A stretch of 64,000 nt of DNA from Sympetrum striolatum (Eukaryota > Arthropoda > Insecta > Odonata > Libellulidae). Positions 34,682-45,730 of this stretch are shown piece by piece. The translations under genes were made by a program, and so were the position numbers. Numbering within the stretch: the first letter of the stretch is position 1; each line of letters begins with the position of its first letter. The stretch is from contig OX388346.1 in NCBI GenBank assembly GCA_947579665.1, positions 86,120,615-86,184,614 of the forward strand, read 5' to 3'. The notes beneath the pieces were generated by a model that saw only the letters and a program-made list of their open reading frames with translations, searched no databases and was not told the origin of the DNA.

Positions 34682-34947
34682 GGTAAAACTAAAGTTTAGA
34701 TGCCTGTTTTTTTCGAAATTCGCCGCTTGGTGGCAGCACCTGTATCACTTATATTTTACGAAATGAACAGAAGGAATCTTACGTACCCTACTCAACCCAT
34801 CGGCACCGCGCATATTTCGCGATTAGTAGCGGAGATTGAGTGCGCGAGTTCTGTAGAAATACATTGTTGGTTTTTGACAGAAGTGCTGCCACCTAACTGC
34901 GAATTTCGAAAACAAAAAAAAACAGATATCTAAACTTTAGTTTAACC
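34682..34947. mobile_element. Mutator-like MITE, 266 bp
   Basis: Long imperfect terminal inverted repeats start GGTAAAACTAAAGTTTAGAT on the left and GGTTAAACTAAAGTTTAGAT on the right (complement). They continue through CGAAATTCG and GGTGGCAGCAC for about 60 bases. A perfect 9-base target duplication TTGTAAAAC lies at 34673-34681 and 34948-34956, the length typical of MULEs. No transposase: a non-autonomous element. Confidence 0.88.
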
Positions 34948-35567
34948 TTGTAAAACTGTAGGAAAATGGAATATATTGAGACTGTAGTGCACATTTGCGA
35001 TTGTTAGATAATATATGATTGTAACAAAACTTAATATATTGCAATTGTAATATATTGCAAAATTTTGTGTAAATAAGTAATTTCTAGGTACAATATAATT
35101 GTAAGAATTCATAGTAATTATTTGTTTTATACATTTTACGTAAGTCATTTAATAAATTAATTTATTATGCTTATTATTATACATTTATGGAAACAGCTTA
35201 ACCGTCCAATATTTTTAACACTTATCCTTTCTTATTTATTTTCAATCTTTTATTTATTCATTGTGACTGATTTTATTTTCCCTTTAGTTATTCATTGTTA
35301 CTAAATTCGTTATAATTTGCATCATTTGGCAGTTTTCGGATTACACTGTAAATTAATAATTGTAATTTCTTGGTCTCCGAAAGGCCTCAGGCGAGTATGT
35401 ATTAAAAGCCATAATCGCCTCTTGGATTGTTCCGTAAGCCCCTTATCTCCTCATCCCTCGCACCTCCCTCATGCGTATCTTCAGTAATGGCCCCGTAGGC
35501 AGGTGCAGATGCCTCCAGAAAATGGCTCCAAGACTCCCGCAATCTCTTCCACTTGGTTTCCTCTCCC

Positions 35568-35601
35568 TTCCTTCCCAATTCCCCTTCCTTCCCAATTCCC
35601 C
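35568..35601 (+). repeat. 17-base perfect tandem duplication
   Basis: TTCCTTCCCAATTCCCC occurs twice back to back in a pyrimidine-rich stretch. Confidence 0.95.
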
Positions 35602-36418
35602 TTAACCTCTTCGCCCTTGAACTCCTGCGCGTGCCCAACACGCTCTCGTATCTCATTGAAATAAACATTAGCACGCGCTTCCGCTTCAAAATGCTTATGT
35701 ATACCCTTCGAGGAAAGGATCTCTTAGCGGGAAGAATTATTTAGTCTGCGAAGTGCGAGTTTTTTGCAGTACCGCTCGCGATTTGCGATTAAAGTAGCGG
35801 TTTGATAACGAGGATTAGCAATTCGCGAGAGGTCGTTTTTAATTAGCAGTTGCATGACTTTCATACGATTTATGGTAATTGGAGGCGGCACTCTGTCATC
35901 TGCTCTGCATTTGGGATATTCATTGCAATTAACACAGGAAAAATAATGTTTTAATTGCGTTATGGCGAGTCTTACCTTAAATTTGAATATCATCGATTTA
36001 ATATGTATCAAAATAATTTAATATTTGTGGGAAAATTGCAAAAGCTTCGACTAGTCACGAAATTTATAAGTTACCTAACCAACTTCTTGTGAAAGCGCAA
36101 AAGCTAAATGCCCAGTCGTTTTTTAGTAAAAAATGGTGCCCATTGTCTGCTAAGTTCAACGTCCGCCGGTCTCTGCGGTTTTGGGATATAAAAAAGCTCT
36201 GATTCTGATAAATCATTACTATAGAAATTTTTCAGGTAGATCAAGACTTATTGTTTATCAGTAAAGATTTTTTATTAAAATTAATTTAATTAATCATAAT
36301 TTATTTATTGCGGATTGAAGAGATCTTCCTCTCCTTAATTGGATACAGTTTCATCGACATTACAGATTCAAATTAACGGAAGTATTACTAGCTCACGTTT
36401 ACTTAGAATTGCGTCGGA

Positions 36419-36438
36419 ATATATATATATATATATAT
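36419..36438. repeat. (AT)10 microsatellite
   Basis: Ten AT units in otherwise unremarkable AT-rich DNA. Confidence 0.95.
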
Positions 36439-36840
36439 CATAAATGTAAATTATCATTTCCATTAAGTAAAATCTAAAGAAAAGTACTATATTAACATAC
36501 TTTAAAATAACATTTTACTATTGAATTTCCCTTTAGCTTAGTAAAGAAATATTCGAGATAAAATAATGATTATTATGAAACGCGTTTTTACATAGTTTTA
36601 GGAAAAATATTTTTTATTTCATGTTTGGAAAAAATAACAATTTTTCATGAATTTTGAATCATGTATTTATTACGTGTTATGCATTCCAAAAATTAAATAA
36701 ATAGCATTTATATGAGGCATGATAATCATTAATTGTAAATGCTTTAGAAAATTCATTCACTCCTAAAACGTGCATTATGATAGGAATGGTGATCCAAAAA
36801 TACCATTAATCCATTCCATACGGTTCATCGTCTGATCACA

Positions 36841-37440
36841 AACATGGAAGCAAATCACCTTTCCCTTAAGCCGTGTCCAATGAAAAAAAGAGGGGTCGAA
36901 ATAAACGCTGGCGGAGATTACAAAGCCGAACTGAGTAAATTGGCCCCATTTCAAGCAGCAGCGCTATTGAGTAAAAAGGATCGAAATCCCTCCTTTTCAT
37001 CCACCCCATCGATTCACCCCATCAACACCACGGCAGAGCGATTCCCAAAGCGGCGCCCGCGTGGTCCTCCAAAATCGCGGATTATTGTCTGCTGCGGATT
37101 CTCCCCGTCATTTGTTTCGGCGTGACGGGAGCTTCTCTCAGTGTTTACGTCGACACGGATAATGAGAAGCGGCGAGGGCTGTATGGGCCGCTGGGCACGT
37201 GCTCCACCTGCCCCCACCCCATTCCGGAGGCATGCGACCACCGCTTCCACGGACGATGCACACCCAGCAGATCCTCCCCTAAGATTGCTGCCCTCCAATT
37301 GGAAGACGCTCTCTATCCTCAATTAAGGTTTGGCTGGTGCTCGCGGTCAGAGAACTCTCGGCCCATGGTCACGGCAACGCACCGCGGGGAGAGACGAGGG
37401 CTTTCCCGTAAGACGGCCAATGAAGGACAATGACTACTCG
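36841..37440. other. GC-richer island
   Basis: CpG-containing unique sequence with overlapping open frames of 93-103 codons on both strands in several phases, the pattern expected from few AT-rich stop codons. No domain, and no convincing exon boundary. A promoter, 5' UTR or conserved non-coding element is possible. Confidence 0.35.
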
Positions 37441-39980
37441 TGACGAGATTGTGTTAGTGCGCTGGATTCATCCTAATCAACCTACTCCTCAGGATTTCCC
37501 CGTACTTCCTCCTTAAATTTGTCTATGCCGCTTAGAAATAAGGGAGACTATTCAAGTACTTATTGAAAAAAAGTTATTTTCCTCAATCAATTCTATAGAT
37601 GTTAATGGTACAGAGAATTGATAGATCATACTCTACTCTGTATACTCTAAAAATAAGCACAGGAATTAAAGCTGATTAAGAAAGCCAAAGTTGAAAATAA
37701 AATCGAGGAAATCCAACTGATTTCATTCAAGAACGTATGAGAGTATTTATTTTATTCGGTAGTTTATGAAATTATGAATAAAATGCAACTTCCAAACAAA
37801 AGTTATCTCCCGAGTTTTTTGTCAGTATCAATGATAGACTGAAAATAAGCTTTTAACAAAGGGAAGCATTTTTAAATAATGAATATCTTTTCAAGACTAT
37901 TCTTCCTTGAGATAATGAATATCGTTTGATGCATACAGTTCCTATTCTTATGGCCCTTTCCGTTCATTTTTTTATTTTATGGATAAATGCATAACTTGAC
38001 AGAAAGTAGTTATTAAGCTTGGGTATACTCTTAAACACTGATGAAGTCATACTGTAGCCGGAATATTGTAAAAATGTATTGTTTCTATTAACAACCCGAA
38101 TCAACTTGTAGGATAATTTCGATGGATATTAATTTATAGTTTCGGAGATTTTCATTATTGTAATGTTTTAGGTTTTGAATTTCGTTAAATTTCAAAGATT
38201 TCTTTATTAGGCATTGAATATTGGTTGAAAAATAAATTAATCTTAAATACAGTTGACTTGAAAATAAACCTCCAAATGTTTCAAGACATGATCATTCATA
38301 GAACTTTGCACGTACATTCTTGAATTTAGAATATCAATGGACTTCCTCGTGGCAGGTGGAAGGCGGAAAAGGAATTCAGTAAAATTCGTAAGAATGGAAT
38401 AACTAAGCTGAATAAAAAGAAAGGTGAATGAGGAAAGAAAGAATGGAAAAGTGGAGACAGGAAAAGAGATAAAATTAGAGGAAGAGGTGGATCTTCCAAA
38501 GGCATTGTTAGTGAGCTTCTCTGAATGAACAAAGCGTGAATTAGGAACGTGCCTTTAATTTCGATAAGAGGCGTATAATTAGTGCGAAAGGCACGAAGGC
38601 TGCTTCCTCTCTTACTCCCGATTTTGAGCGTGAAAGTTCACTATCCTGTTTGGAACTAGAGTGGAGAGCCATTATTGTAAAAAGCAAGACTGGAAAGTCT
38701 ATGAAAAAAGTCTTTTTTCTCCACGAGAGAATTGGTGCAAGAAAAGCCATTGTGTGAGCGACTCTACAATGCAGATATTGTACATCGTGGAGATAAATTT
38801 TTATTTTAAATACAGCAAGATTTTTTTGCTTCATTGTAAATTACTCGAGAGAGAAAAAACTAAGACAAAAAAGTGTGTTTCTAAGTTTATAAATTTTATC
38901 ATAATATTAGTTCCAAAAGCTGTAAAATATATCAAGGCATTCAATCTCAGCCTGTACTCGATACACAGCATGTAGACATTCTACTACAATCTGTAGATAA
39001 ACTTAATTATAACTTATATTTTTTATCGTTCCAAATAATTTATAAGGAATCCTCGTAAATAAACAATAAAGTAGTAAATTTTAAACATCATGCGAATGAT
39101 GCTGAAAGAAGAAACGAATGATATCGAGACTAAAACTAGTTTCTGTATATAAGGTAATTGTAGATGTCTATTTCCCCGATAAACGGAATGAAATACACAT
39201 TTGAAGAAATTACGATAAACAAAGGAGTGGACCACTGATGGAGCTGGAAAATGTGTGCATTCACAACAACGATAGTATCTTCAAGCTGCATACACATACT
39301 GTATCTCGGAGCCCTTAACTTTAATTTTGCTTGTACAATCAGCGATGTTTTCTCATTAAATATTTAGCGTATGTTATAAATTAATCCTTGGATTAGCTCA
39401 AAAATAAAATTTAATTTCTAAGAATTTAACACGTAAATAACATCCATTTTAGAAATATTTTGATGTACATTATCCAAAACATTACATTATTATTTCGATT
39501 TTCCATTCATCCATTCCAAAATCTCGTGCGTTCTTTGCATTTACCAGACCTTTATTTAAAGCATTACTAGTCCTCCAAACGGCTTGGAATGAAAACTACC
39601 GATGCGCTAAATTCGATTCAATAATGCCTAGGAGGGTAAAACCAACAAGAATGCCCACTGATGCACGGAATGTACCAGTAAGCCTGGATTTCAAGTTTAT
39701 GAAACACACATATTGTACCAAATTCATTCATTTTCCTATAAGAGGGAGTAACATCTAAATTCTAACGAGAATCCCGAGTTTATATCCAACGCAAACTTAA
39801 CTCATTTCGAAGCTTAATCCTCTTGGGGCCAGAAAAACAGAGGACCCTAAACGCATTTCCATGTCCAACGCAAAGTCTCCGCACACTCTGAAGATAGACT
39901 GGAACCTGTAGACAACCTCAAATGGTTTCTAAAACACCAATAAAGTACCCTTTTTCGTGGGCTTAAGGGGAATTCCTGGA
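37441..39980. other. Non-coding AT-rich stretch
   Basis: No gene recognised. CTGATGAAGTCATACTG with a following GCCGGAATA at 38049-38080 faintly resembles the hammerhead-like motifs elsewhere but has decayed. Confidence 0.45.
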
Positions 39981-40400
39981 ACTTGTTGATCCCTAAGTAG
40001 ATTACGTAGGAATTGAGGAGGACACGCGGCGTGCCATTGAACGCGGTGGTGCACAGTTAGCGCTCCCCCTCTCCGCAACAGGTGCACCGCTACAACGGCG
40101 CCATGGGCAGCCATCCGGGAGATCCGTCCCCACCGACAACGCACCAATTGCTTCCATTCAAAATCACTCATCTCTCACACATCAACGAGCACGAAGCGGA
40201 TAGAAATCCAATTTCGACGGTAGCCATTTTTAGGAGCAATCGGCGGGGATCCCCTGAGAGGTGCGGGACCCGAAGATCAGCCGTGCTGTGCGCAGCTGCC
40301 TAATAACGGCCTCCTCTGGGGGAAACAAACCGTGACAAATGGCGAGTTGACCGTCTTTAAACGTGGCGCTGGCGACGTATGGTTGAAATGTATACAGATG
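39981..40400. other. GC-richer island
   Basis: CpG-rich unique sequence. Open frames overlap on both strands; the 167-codon minus-strand frame that starts at 40780 runs into it but shows no domain and spans low-complexity sequence. Confidence 0.3.
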
Positions 40401-43050
40401 TTGCGATGAAATGCAGACGTGGAAAGGAAATATAAGGATGTGGTCGTTAGATCGATTAGAAGCAGTGGTAAACAGCGCTCTCGTGTATTCCGGTCGTTTC
40501 TTCTGTTGCGAATTAAATACATTGAAAAATATACCTCGCTAAATGGAATGAATAATAGATAACGCCTTTCGCGAAATGTCGAAAAACCCTCAAATTTCAT
40601 CGAAGATAGTATATTACCAGTTAACTGTTTATTTAATTCTTGAATTATAACTAGAGATGTTTGTTTTTCGCAATAAGTGATAAAACCTACATATAACGCG
40701 AATTTTGGCCGATTTTGCGAAATAACGCTAATTTCAGCAATTTCAATAAGCAGCAAGGATTTTGGTGATTTTCGCTTCATTCATCGTTTGTAAGAGAGGG
40801 AAATGTAATTTTGGTATGATTTAAATAAATTTACAATGTATAATTGTATTATTTACGTATTTATTGTCATATTTTTTATCACTCATGACATATTTGCTTA
40901 CGCGAATTCAGCTTTGATCTTTTGCAGTAAATTCGCAAAACTTTCCTTCCATTATGGATGATCACAAAATGTCGCCAAATTCCATGAACAAATATGTTTG
41001 TTTTCCCCTAACATCTATCGAGTCAATATGTTTTTCATGAAAATATCATGTTTTGTTGATCTGCAGGTGTGAAAGCATTTTCCTTAGGTGTAAACAGTAC
41101 AGTTTTAAATTAATTTACATTAACTTATTATTAATTTTCTATTTTTTATAATTTACAGTTAATAATATTTTATATGCTTTTAATGTTTATGCTAAAGTGT
41201 GCCTAATATTAATCCTTTGCTTAAATGAGACTCTGTGAAAATTAGTAGCACCAAATTTAGGAAACATAATAAAAACACAAAACACCACAATTTGGTTTTC
41301 AAATCAACAAATTTCAGAAAAAATTGAAACATTTTCAAACACCCCTTATTATTACTTACATAATATTTTCGGCGGATTCTTTTATATCTTACCAAATGGT
41401 AACCACGTCCAGCTTACCGATCAACATTCATCATCTATCCATAGTAATAACTTAATTTACGTTTTATTCATCAATGTATCCATTCAGTACCTCAATATCC
41501 ACTCACCTACTCATAATAAAATTTCATGCACATTTGCTCCATTTTATCAATTCATATATTCTTAGATTGACTCTCTTGAAAGAACTATAGCAATAGACTC
41601 GTTGTAACTGATAATAGTCGATACAAATTACAACTTCTTAGATATCTCTCCCCTAAAGAAAACATGCCCATATTGTTTCATTAATCTTCCAAAACTCATG
41701 AATGCCTGAGATTTGAATGAAACCCCCAATTACCCAAATTATGTTTTATTCCTCAAATCTCTATAGCTCGCTGCTGAATAGAAGTATAAAATCATATATT
41801 GTTGCCTTTCTTTGAAATAAAATAACGAAGAAATATTGCAGAGTGAGCTGTTTATAACGATTCGCTGAAATAATTAAAGATAAGATTCATAATTTAGATA
41901 CGTCTCCTTTCATTTTTTTCTCATTAACATCCGCTTCATAATTAAACGGAACCAGTAATTTTTCTTCGTAGTTTTACTATTTTTCCCGTCCTTGAATTTA
42001 AATCACCTATAGATTGTGTTTTATAGTCCAGTTAGGCTTTGAAAGTATAATCTTTGATTTTGATATAATCGTTAATTCCAACTTAATCTTCTAAAAAAAA
42101 TTAAAATCTATTTTAAATCATTTAGATAATTGTTTCTTAATAATGAGGGAGAAATAAACAAATCTTCCGATTATTTTAAGGCGTCATTTTGAAGAATTAT
42201 TCAGTTAAGTTACGGTAAAATATCCTTACTGTTGGTTACTTTTTATTCCTTCTATTTCAAGGTTCCATGATTACTAATGCGTAAAAGGAAACGGAAAAGG
42301 TATTTTTAATGACGAAGGCTACAGCATTCGATTATTTTTTTCTTCGTTTCTAAGGTGACGTATGACAGGGATAAATTTTTACGCCAACAAATCGTTTTCT
42401 GCTTTTATTTGACTTGATTATTTGGTTCATTTGAGAATTGTGTTAACCGTCAAATATTTCAAGAGTATGTAATATATATCAAGCTTAGTATTTATTGATG
42501 CCAGGAAGTTGTATTTATATCTCAAATCAATAGAGTTGAAATTTTGACGATTTGATGGAAAGAAAGTAATATTAGAATTTTGTGTTACGAGGAGTGCATC
42601 TTTCTGATAAATTTAGAAGAAAACTATTCTAGGATAATTAAACTGTAATTATGTTTCTGAAATGAAATGATATTGACATTACAATGCACGGAATTGAAAA
42701 TCTTTTTGGAAGAATTGTAGTTACGATAAAGCATTTATACAAACTGCTCTTTTCTATTCACAGTTTCTTTAGAGCAAATATGCGACGAAATGTGAGTTAT
42801 AAATAGGATAAAGTGACTTGTACATCTCCTAAATTTGTAATTACAAGTCCTCATCAAAATCGGGAGGAGCGTTATAAGTTCAAATAAATTTTCTATAGAA
42901 TTTCTAAATAGGAGCGTAATTATTCGCGAATTCCCATTGACGCCGAAGTTAAGTAGTGCATGTGCAGTTCTAAAACACGCCTTCGTAAGGAAAATCTTAA
43001 TATAATAAAATTCACAGTCTCTGGCGATGTCTTTTGGAAATACATCATGA
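40401..43050. other. Non-coding AT-rich stretch
   Basis: Nothing recognised beyond short related phrases (GCGAAT, TTCGCAAAA) around 40.7-40.95 kb that may be an old repeat. Confidence 0.45.
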
Positions 43051-43052
43051 TG

Positions 43053-43137
43053 AAGAAGAACAATTTGTACTTTTTCCACAGTATTGTGGTAATAATTTCC
43101 ATAATACTGTGGAAAAAGGACAAATTGTTCTTCTTCT
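43053..43137. repeat. Long hairpin, ~38-base arms
   Basis: Arms 43053-43089 and 43099-43137 (GAAGAAGAACAATTTGT and complement, CTTTTTCCACAGTATT and complement) differ at two or three positions around a ~9-base loop. It could be a palindromic MITE or a hairpin RNA precursor; no target duplication was found. Confidence 0.8.
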
Positions 43138-43193
43138 TCAGAATCTTAATCCTTAACATGCCAAGCCTAAGTGATCAACGATGTTTGCCAACC

Positions 43194-43214
43194 TGTGGTC
43201 TTCAAAAGACCACA
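43194..43214. repeat. 9-bp perfect hairpin
   Basis: TGTGGTCTT and AAGACCACA around a CAA loop, 56 bases after the long hairpin. Confidence 0.6.
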
Positions 43215-44439
43215 CAGTTTTTCTTTTATTTCTCAATTGTTTGTTGCGATAAATTACTCAAAATATTTTTAATGCTTTTTAAACTATATTATAGCATATT
43301 TTGGTTATTTATTTAAAGTAAATAAAATATTATCCATATACTCTTACTAATGAATTGGTTCATATTTTTATATTTCGATTGCATATGATATAAAAACCAA
43401 CTTTATAATTCACCTAAAATACAAAGTACAACTTCATATTTTGCTACCACCACAGTTTTTTGCTCAAGATAGCAATTTATTTTGCACTTGTTAGAACCAA
43501 CACCACTAGTAACTTAGTATATCAAACGGTGTCCTTCAGGGACACCAAGGGATGGTTTAATTTCTTTACATTTTTACAATAGAACTTTATAAAAGTCTAA
43601 TTATATTTTAATATTGATCTGGTGCAGGATACACACGAAAATTAAGAAATATATTTTCTTACAGTAACAGCAGAATCACTATAAATGTCACTTTTAAGGT
43701 CCTCCGTGGGCCCCTCACGGTATGCCAAGCACTCGCACTGCACTTCTCTTGCGACCCATGGCATCGGATTAATCGCAGACTCCCTTCCGCACTCGATGTC
43801 CTTCGAAGGCATTTCACCGATTGATAGTTTTCCTCTTGAGCTCCCCCTTCGCTTCACCTTGATGAATCCTTCCACTGCTTCCTGCCTCTCCGACTCATTA
43901 TTCCCGTCGTTTCCTTTGCCCTATACGTACTCGATAATTGCCCAATCATCTGGATGTCCTTGGAGAATTTAAGAGAGCGAGGTAAATAAGAAATTGATAA
44001 ATATTCCAGCGTTAATGAGGGATTGTGGAAACCATTGTTTCCTCTTCCTCACCAGCGTTCCTTAGGATCATCTGGTCGTATTTCACTTGTTACTTTTACT
44101 GTATCGATTCGTTTACTGTATGATTCACTCTTATATCTAAACCTCAATGGATCCCATAGTAAGAAGGCTACAAACTTTTATATCCATCATACAAAAGCTC
44201 TTGAGAAAAAATACATCCCCGATACTGAGGCCGAGTCCAATTCGGAAAATAGGAGAGGCAGCACTTACTGGGAGTGGAGTCAATTGCGAACAGCTTTCCC
44301 GCGGTGTAATCATTAAAACGTCATCGGATTCAATATCGCGAAAGTGCATAACAACATTTGATGAAATTTATGATTTATAATCTCAATGAAAACGGACCGT
44401 CAGAATTTTATTCGAGTCCGTTTTCCTTGGGTGTACGCT
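43215..44439. other. Non-coding stretch
   Basis: No gene recognised. Open frames of 70-97 codons on both strands at 43.6-44.4 kb overlap each other and lack domains. A small hairpin GGTGTCC/GGACACC is at 43528-43546. Confidence 0.45.
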
Positions 44440-44990
44440 AGGGTGGATCGAAAAAACTTTTTTTTCGAAATCCGTCAACGGCTACTGCTTTAGGTTTGTG
44501 ATTAGTGGTCTTTATATATAAAAAATTCAACTCGACCGGTTATGTCCTGAGGCTGCGAATTTTAGTCAAAGTTTTAAATTTTAGTGAAAAATGTCAAATT
44601 TTTGTATTTTTTCCTGATGATTTGTCAATGTTACCCAAATGATTTAATGGCACAGAAGTGCATATATTGCTTGGTTGTTGTTTAATATTAAAGATTTAGT
44701 ACGTTTGAATCAAGGAAAATGGACGCTCATGTCGCCAAAATTAGTCAAAATACGCAAAATATACAGAAATCGTACGGATGTTGGTTAGACAGTAGGGTGG
44801 GTCGTTTTGTCTATTTTTCTAATAGAAATGTAATGCCCGGCAATAGTGGCACACCTAAATTACTGATATAGTTTTCTTTCCAAATCAAATACTGTCTTTT
44901 GTGAGAATTTTCGCCTCGAAGTTTCGAAATTTCGACAAGAAAAGTTAAAATTGCAAAATAATTCTAGTTCGGTTCAAACGAATGTTTTTT
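44440..44990 (+). repeat. Two adjacent AGGGTGG dispersed repeats
   Basis: TAGGGTGGATCGAAAAAAC starts at 44439 and TAGGGTGGGTCGTTTTG at 44793. The second copy aligns for about 200 bases with 52487-52690 through TGTAATGCCCGGCAA and CCTCGAAGTTTCGAAATTTCG. Class unknown; the shared start suggests an element end. Confidence 0.7.
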
Positions 44991-45239
44991 TGGATAAAGA
45001 AAGTTTGCGATGCAAACTGTCACTCAAGCCTCATTATGCCACATATGTGCTTCTGTATGGAACAGAGATGTTGTGCAAAGATACTTTAACTCTTTCCTTA
45101 GAATTTCTATCTCACTCTAAAATATCTCCTACAGCATCATTATTATTATTAGCAACATCTGAATTCCCACACAATTTTTATCCGAATCACAATATCCTGA
45201 GTTCATATACCGAATGAGCCAGTGATGGAAAATCCAAAT
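44991..45239. other. Non-coding tail after the AGGGTGG repeats
   Basis: An 88-codon open frame here has no recognisable feature. Confidence 0.4.
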
Positions 45240-45730
45240 GCTAACGGAAAGTCAGAAAACAGTGCGTGGATACGGTTTCCCTCTTACTCCGACTCAAGTA
45301 GCGGTCAAATTTTCATCTCAGACCAACTCACAAGGCAGAAGCGGATGCGTTCCATTTCGCAGCAGTCTTAAAAAGGAGAAAACCCTGCCTGAAAAATGGA
45401 AACGCGCCCGACTGCGGATAAATTCCCTGTTTCCTTTCGAAACCACTTCAAGTCCGAAATTTTTCGTGCGGAGGTCAGTCCCCTTGACCCCAGAAAATGC
45501 ATCTCGAGAACGTGAGCGGTGGGACGTGGACGGGCAGAGAGAGTGGCCGTCGTGTCCAGAATAATCGCCGTGATGCACGCGCTTTTCCCACGGCTTTTGG
45601 AAAGAGGCAATGCACTGAGATGCACTTTTCACGAGCGTGCATCGATCTCCAAAAGAGACGTGAAGACTTCAAATGTGGACGAAACGCAAGAAAGGAAAGT
45701 TTCTTTGGGAAACTTTTTGAAATTTAAATC
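45240..45730. other. GC-richer island
   Basis: Overlapping open frames on both strands (85-108 codons) reflect composition. No domain recognised. Confidence 0.35.

Larger units (their letters stand above)
34957..36840. other. Non-coding stretch with small tandem repeats
   Basis: No gene recognised. Contains the 17-base duplication and (AT)n tract listed separately. Confidence 0.5.

Noticed and set aside
36844..37433. Two consecutive plus-strand frames of 93 and 103 codons as one gene
   Set aside because: They are in different phases, overlap a 102-codon minus-strand frame and show no recognisable feature; composition explains them.
40277..40780. 167-codon minus-strand open frame
   Set aside because: No domain; the residue mix looks like translated non-coding sequence, and it spans the border of a GC-rich patch.
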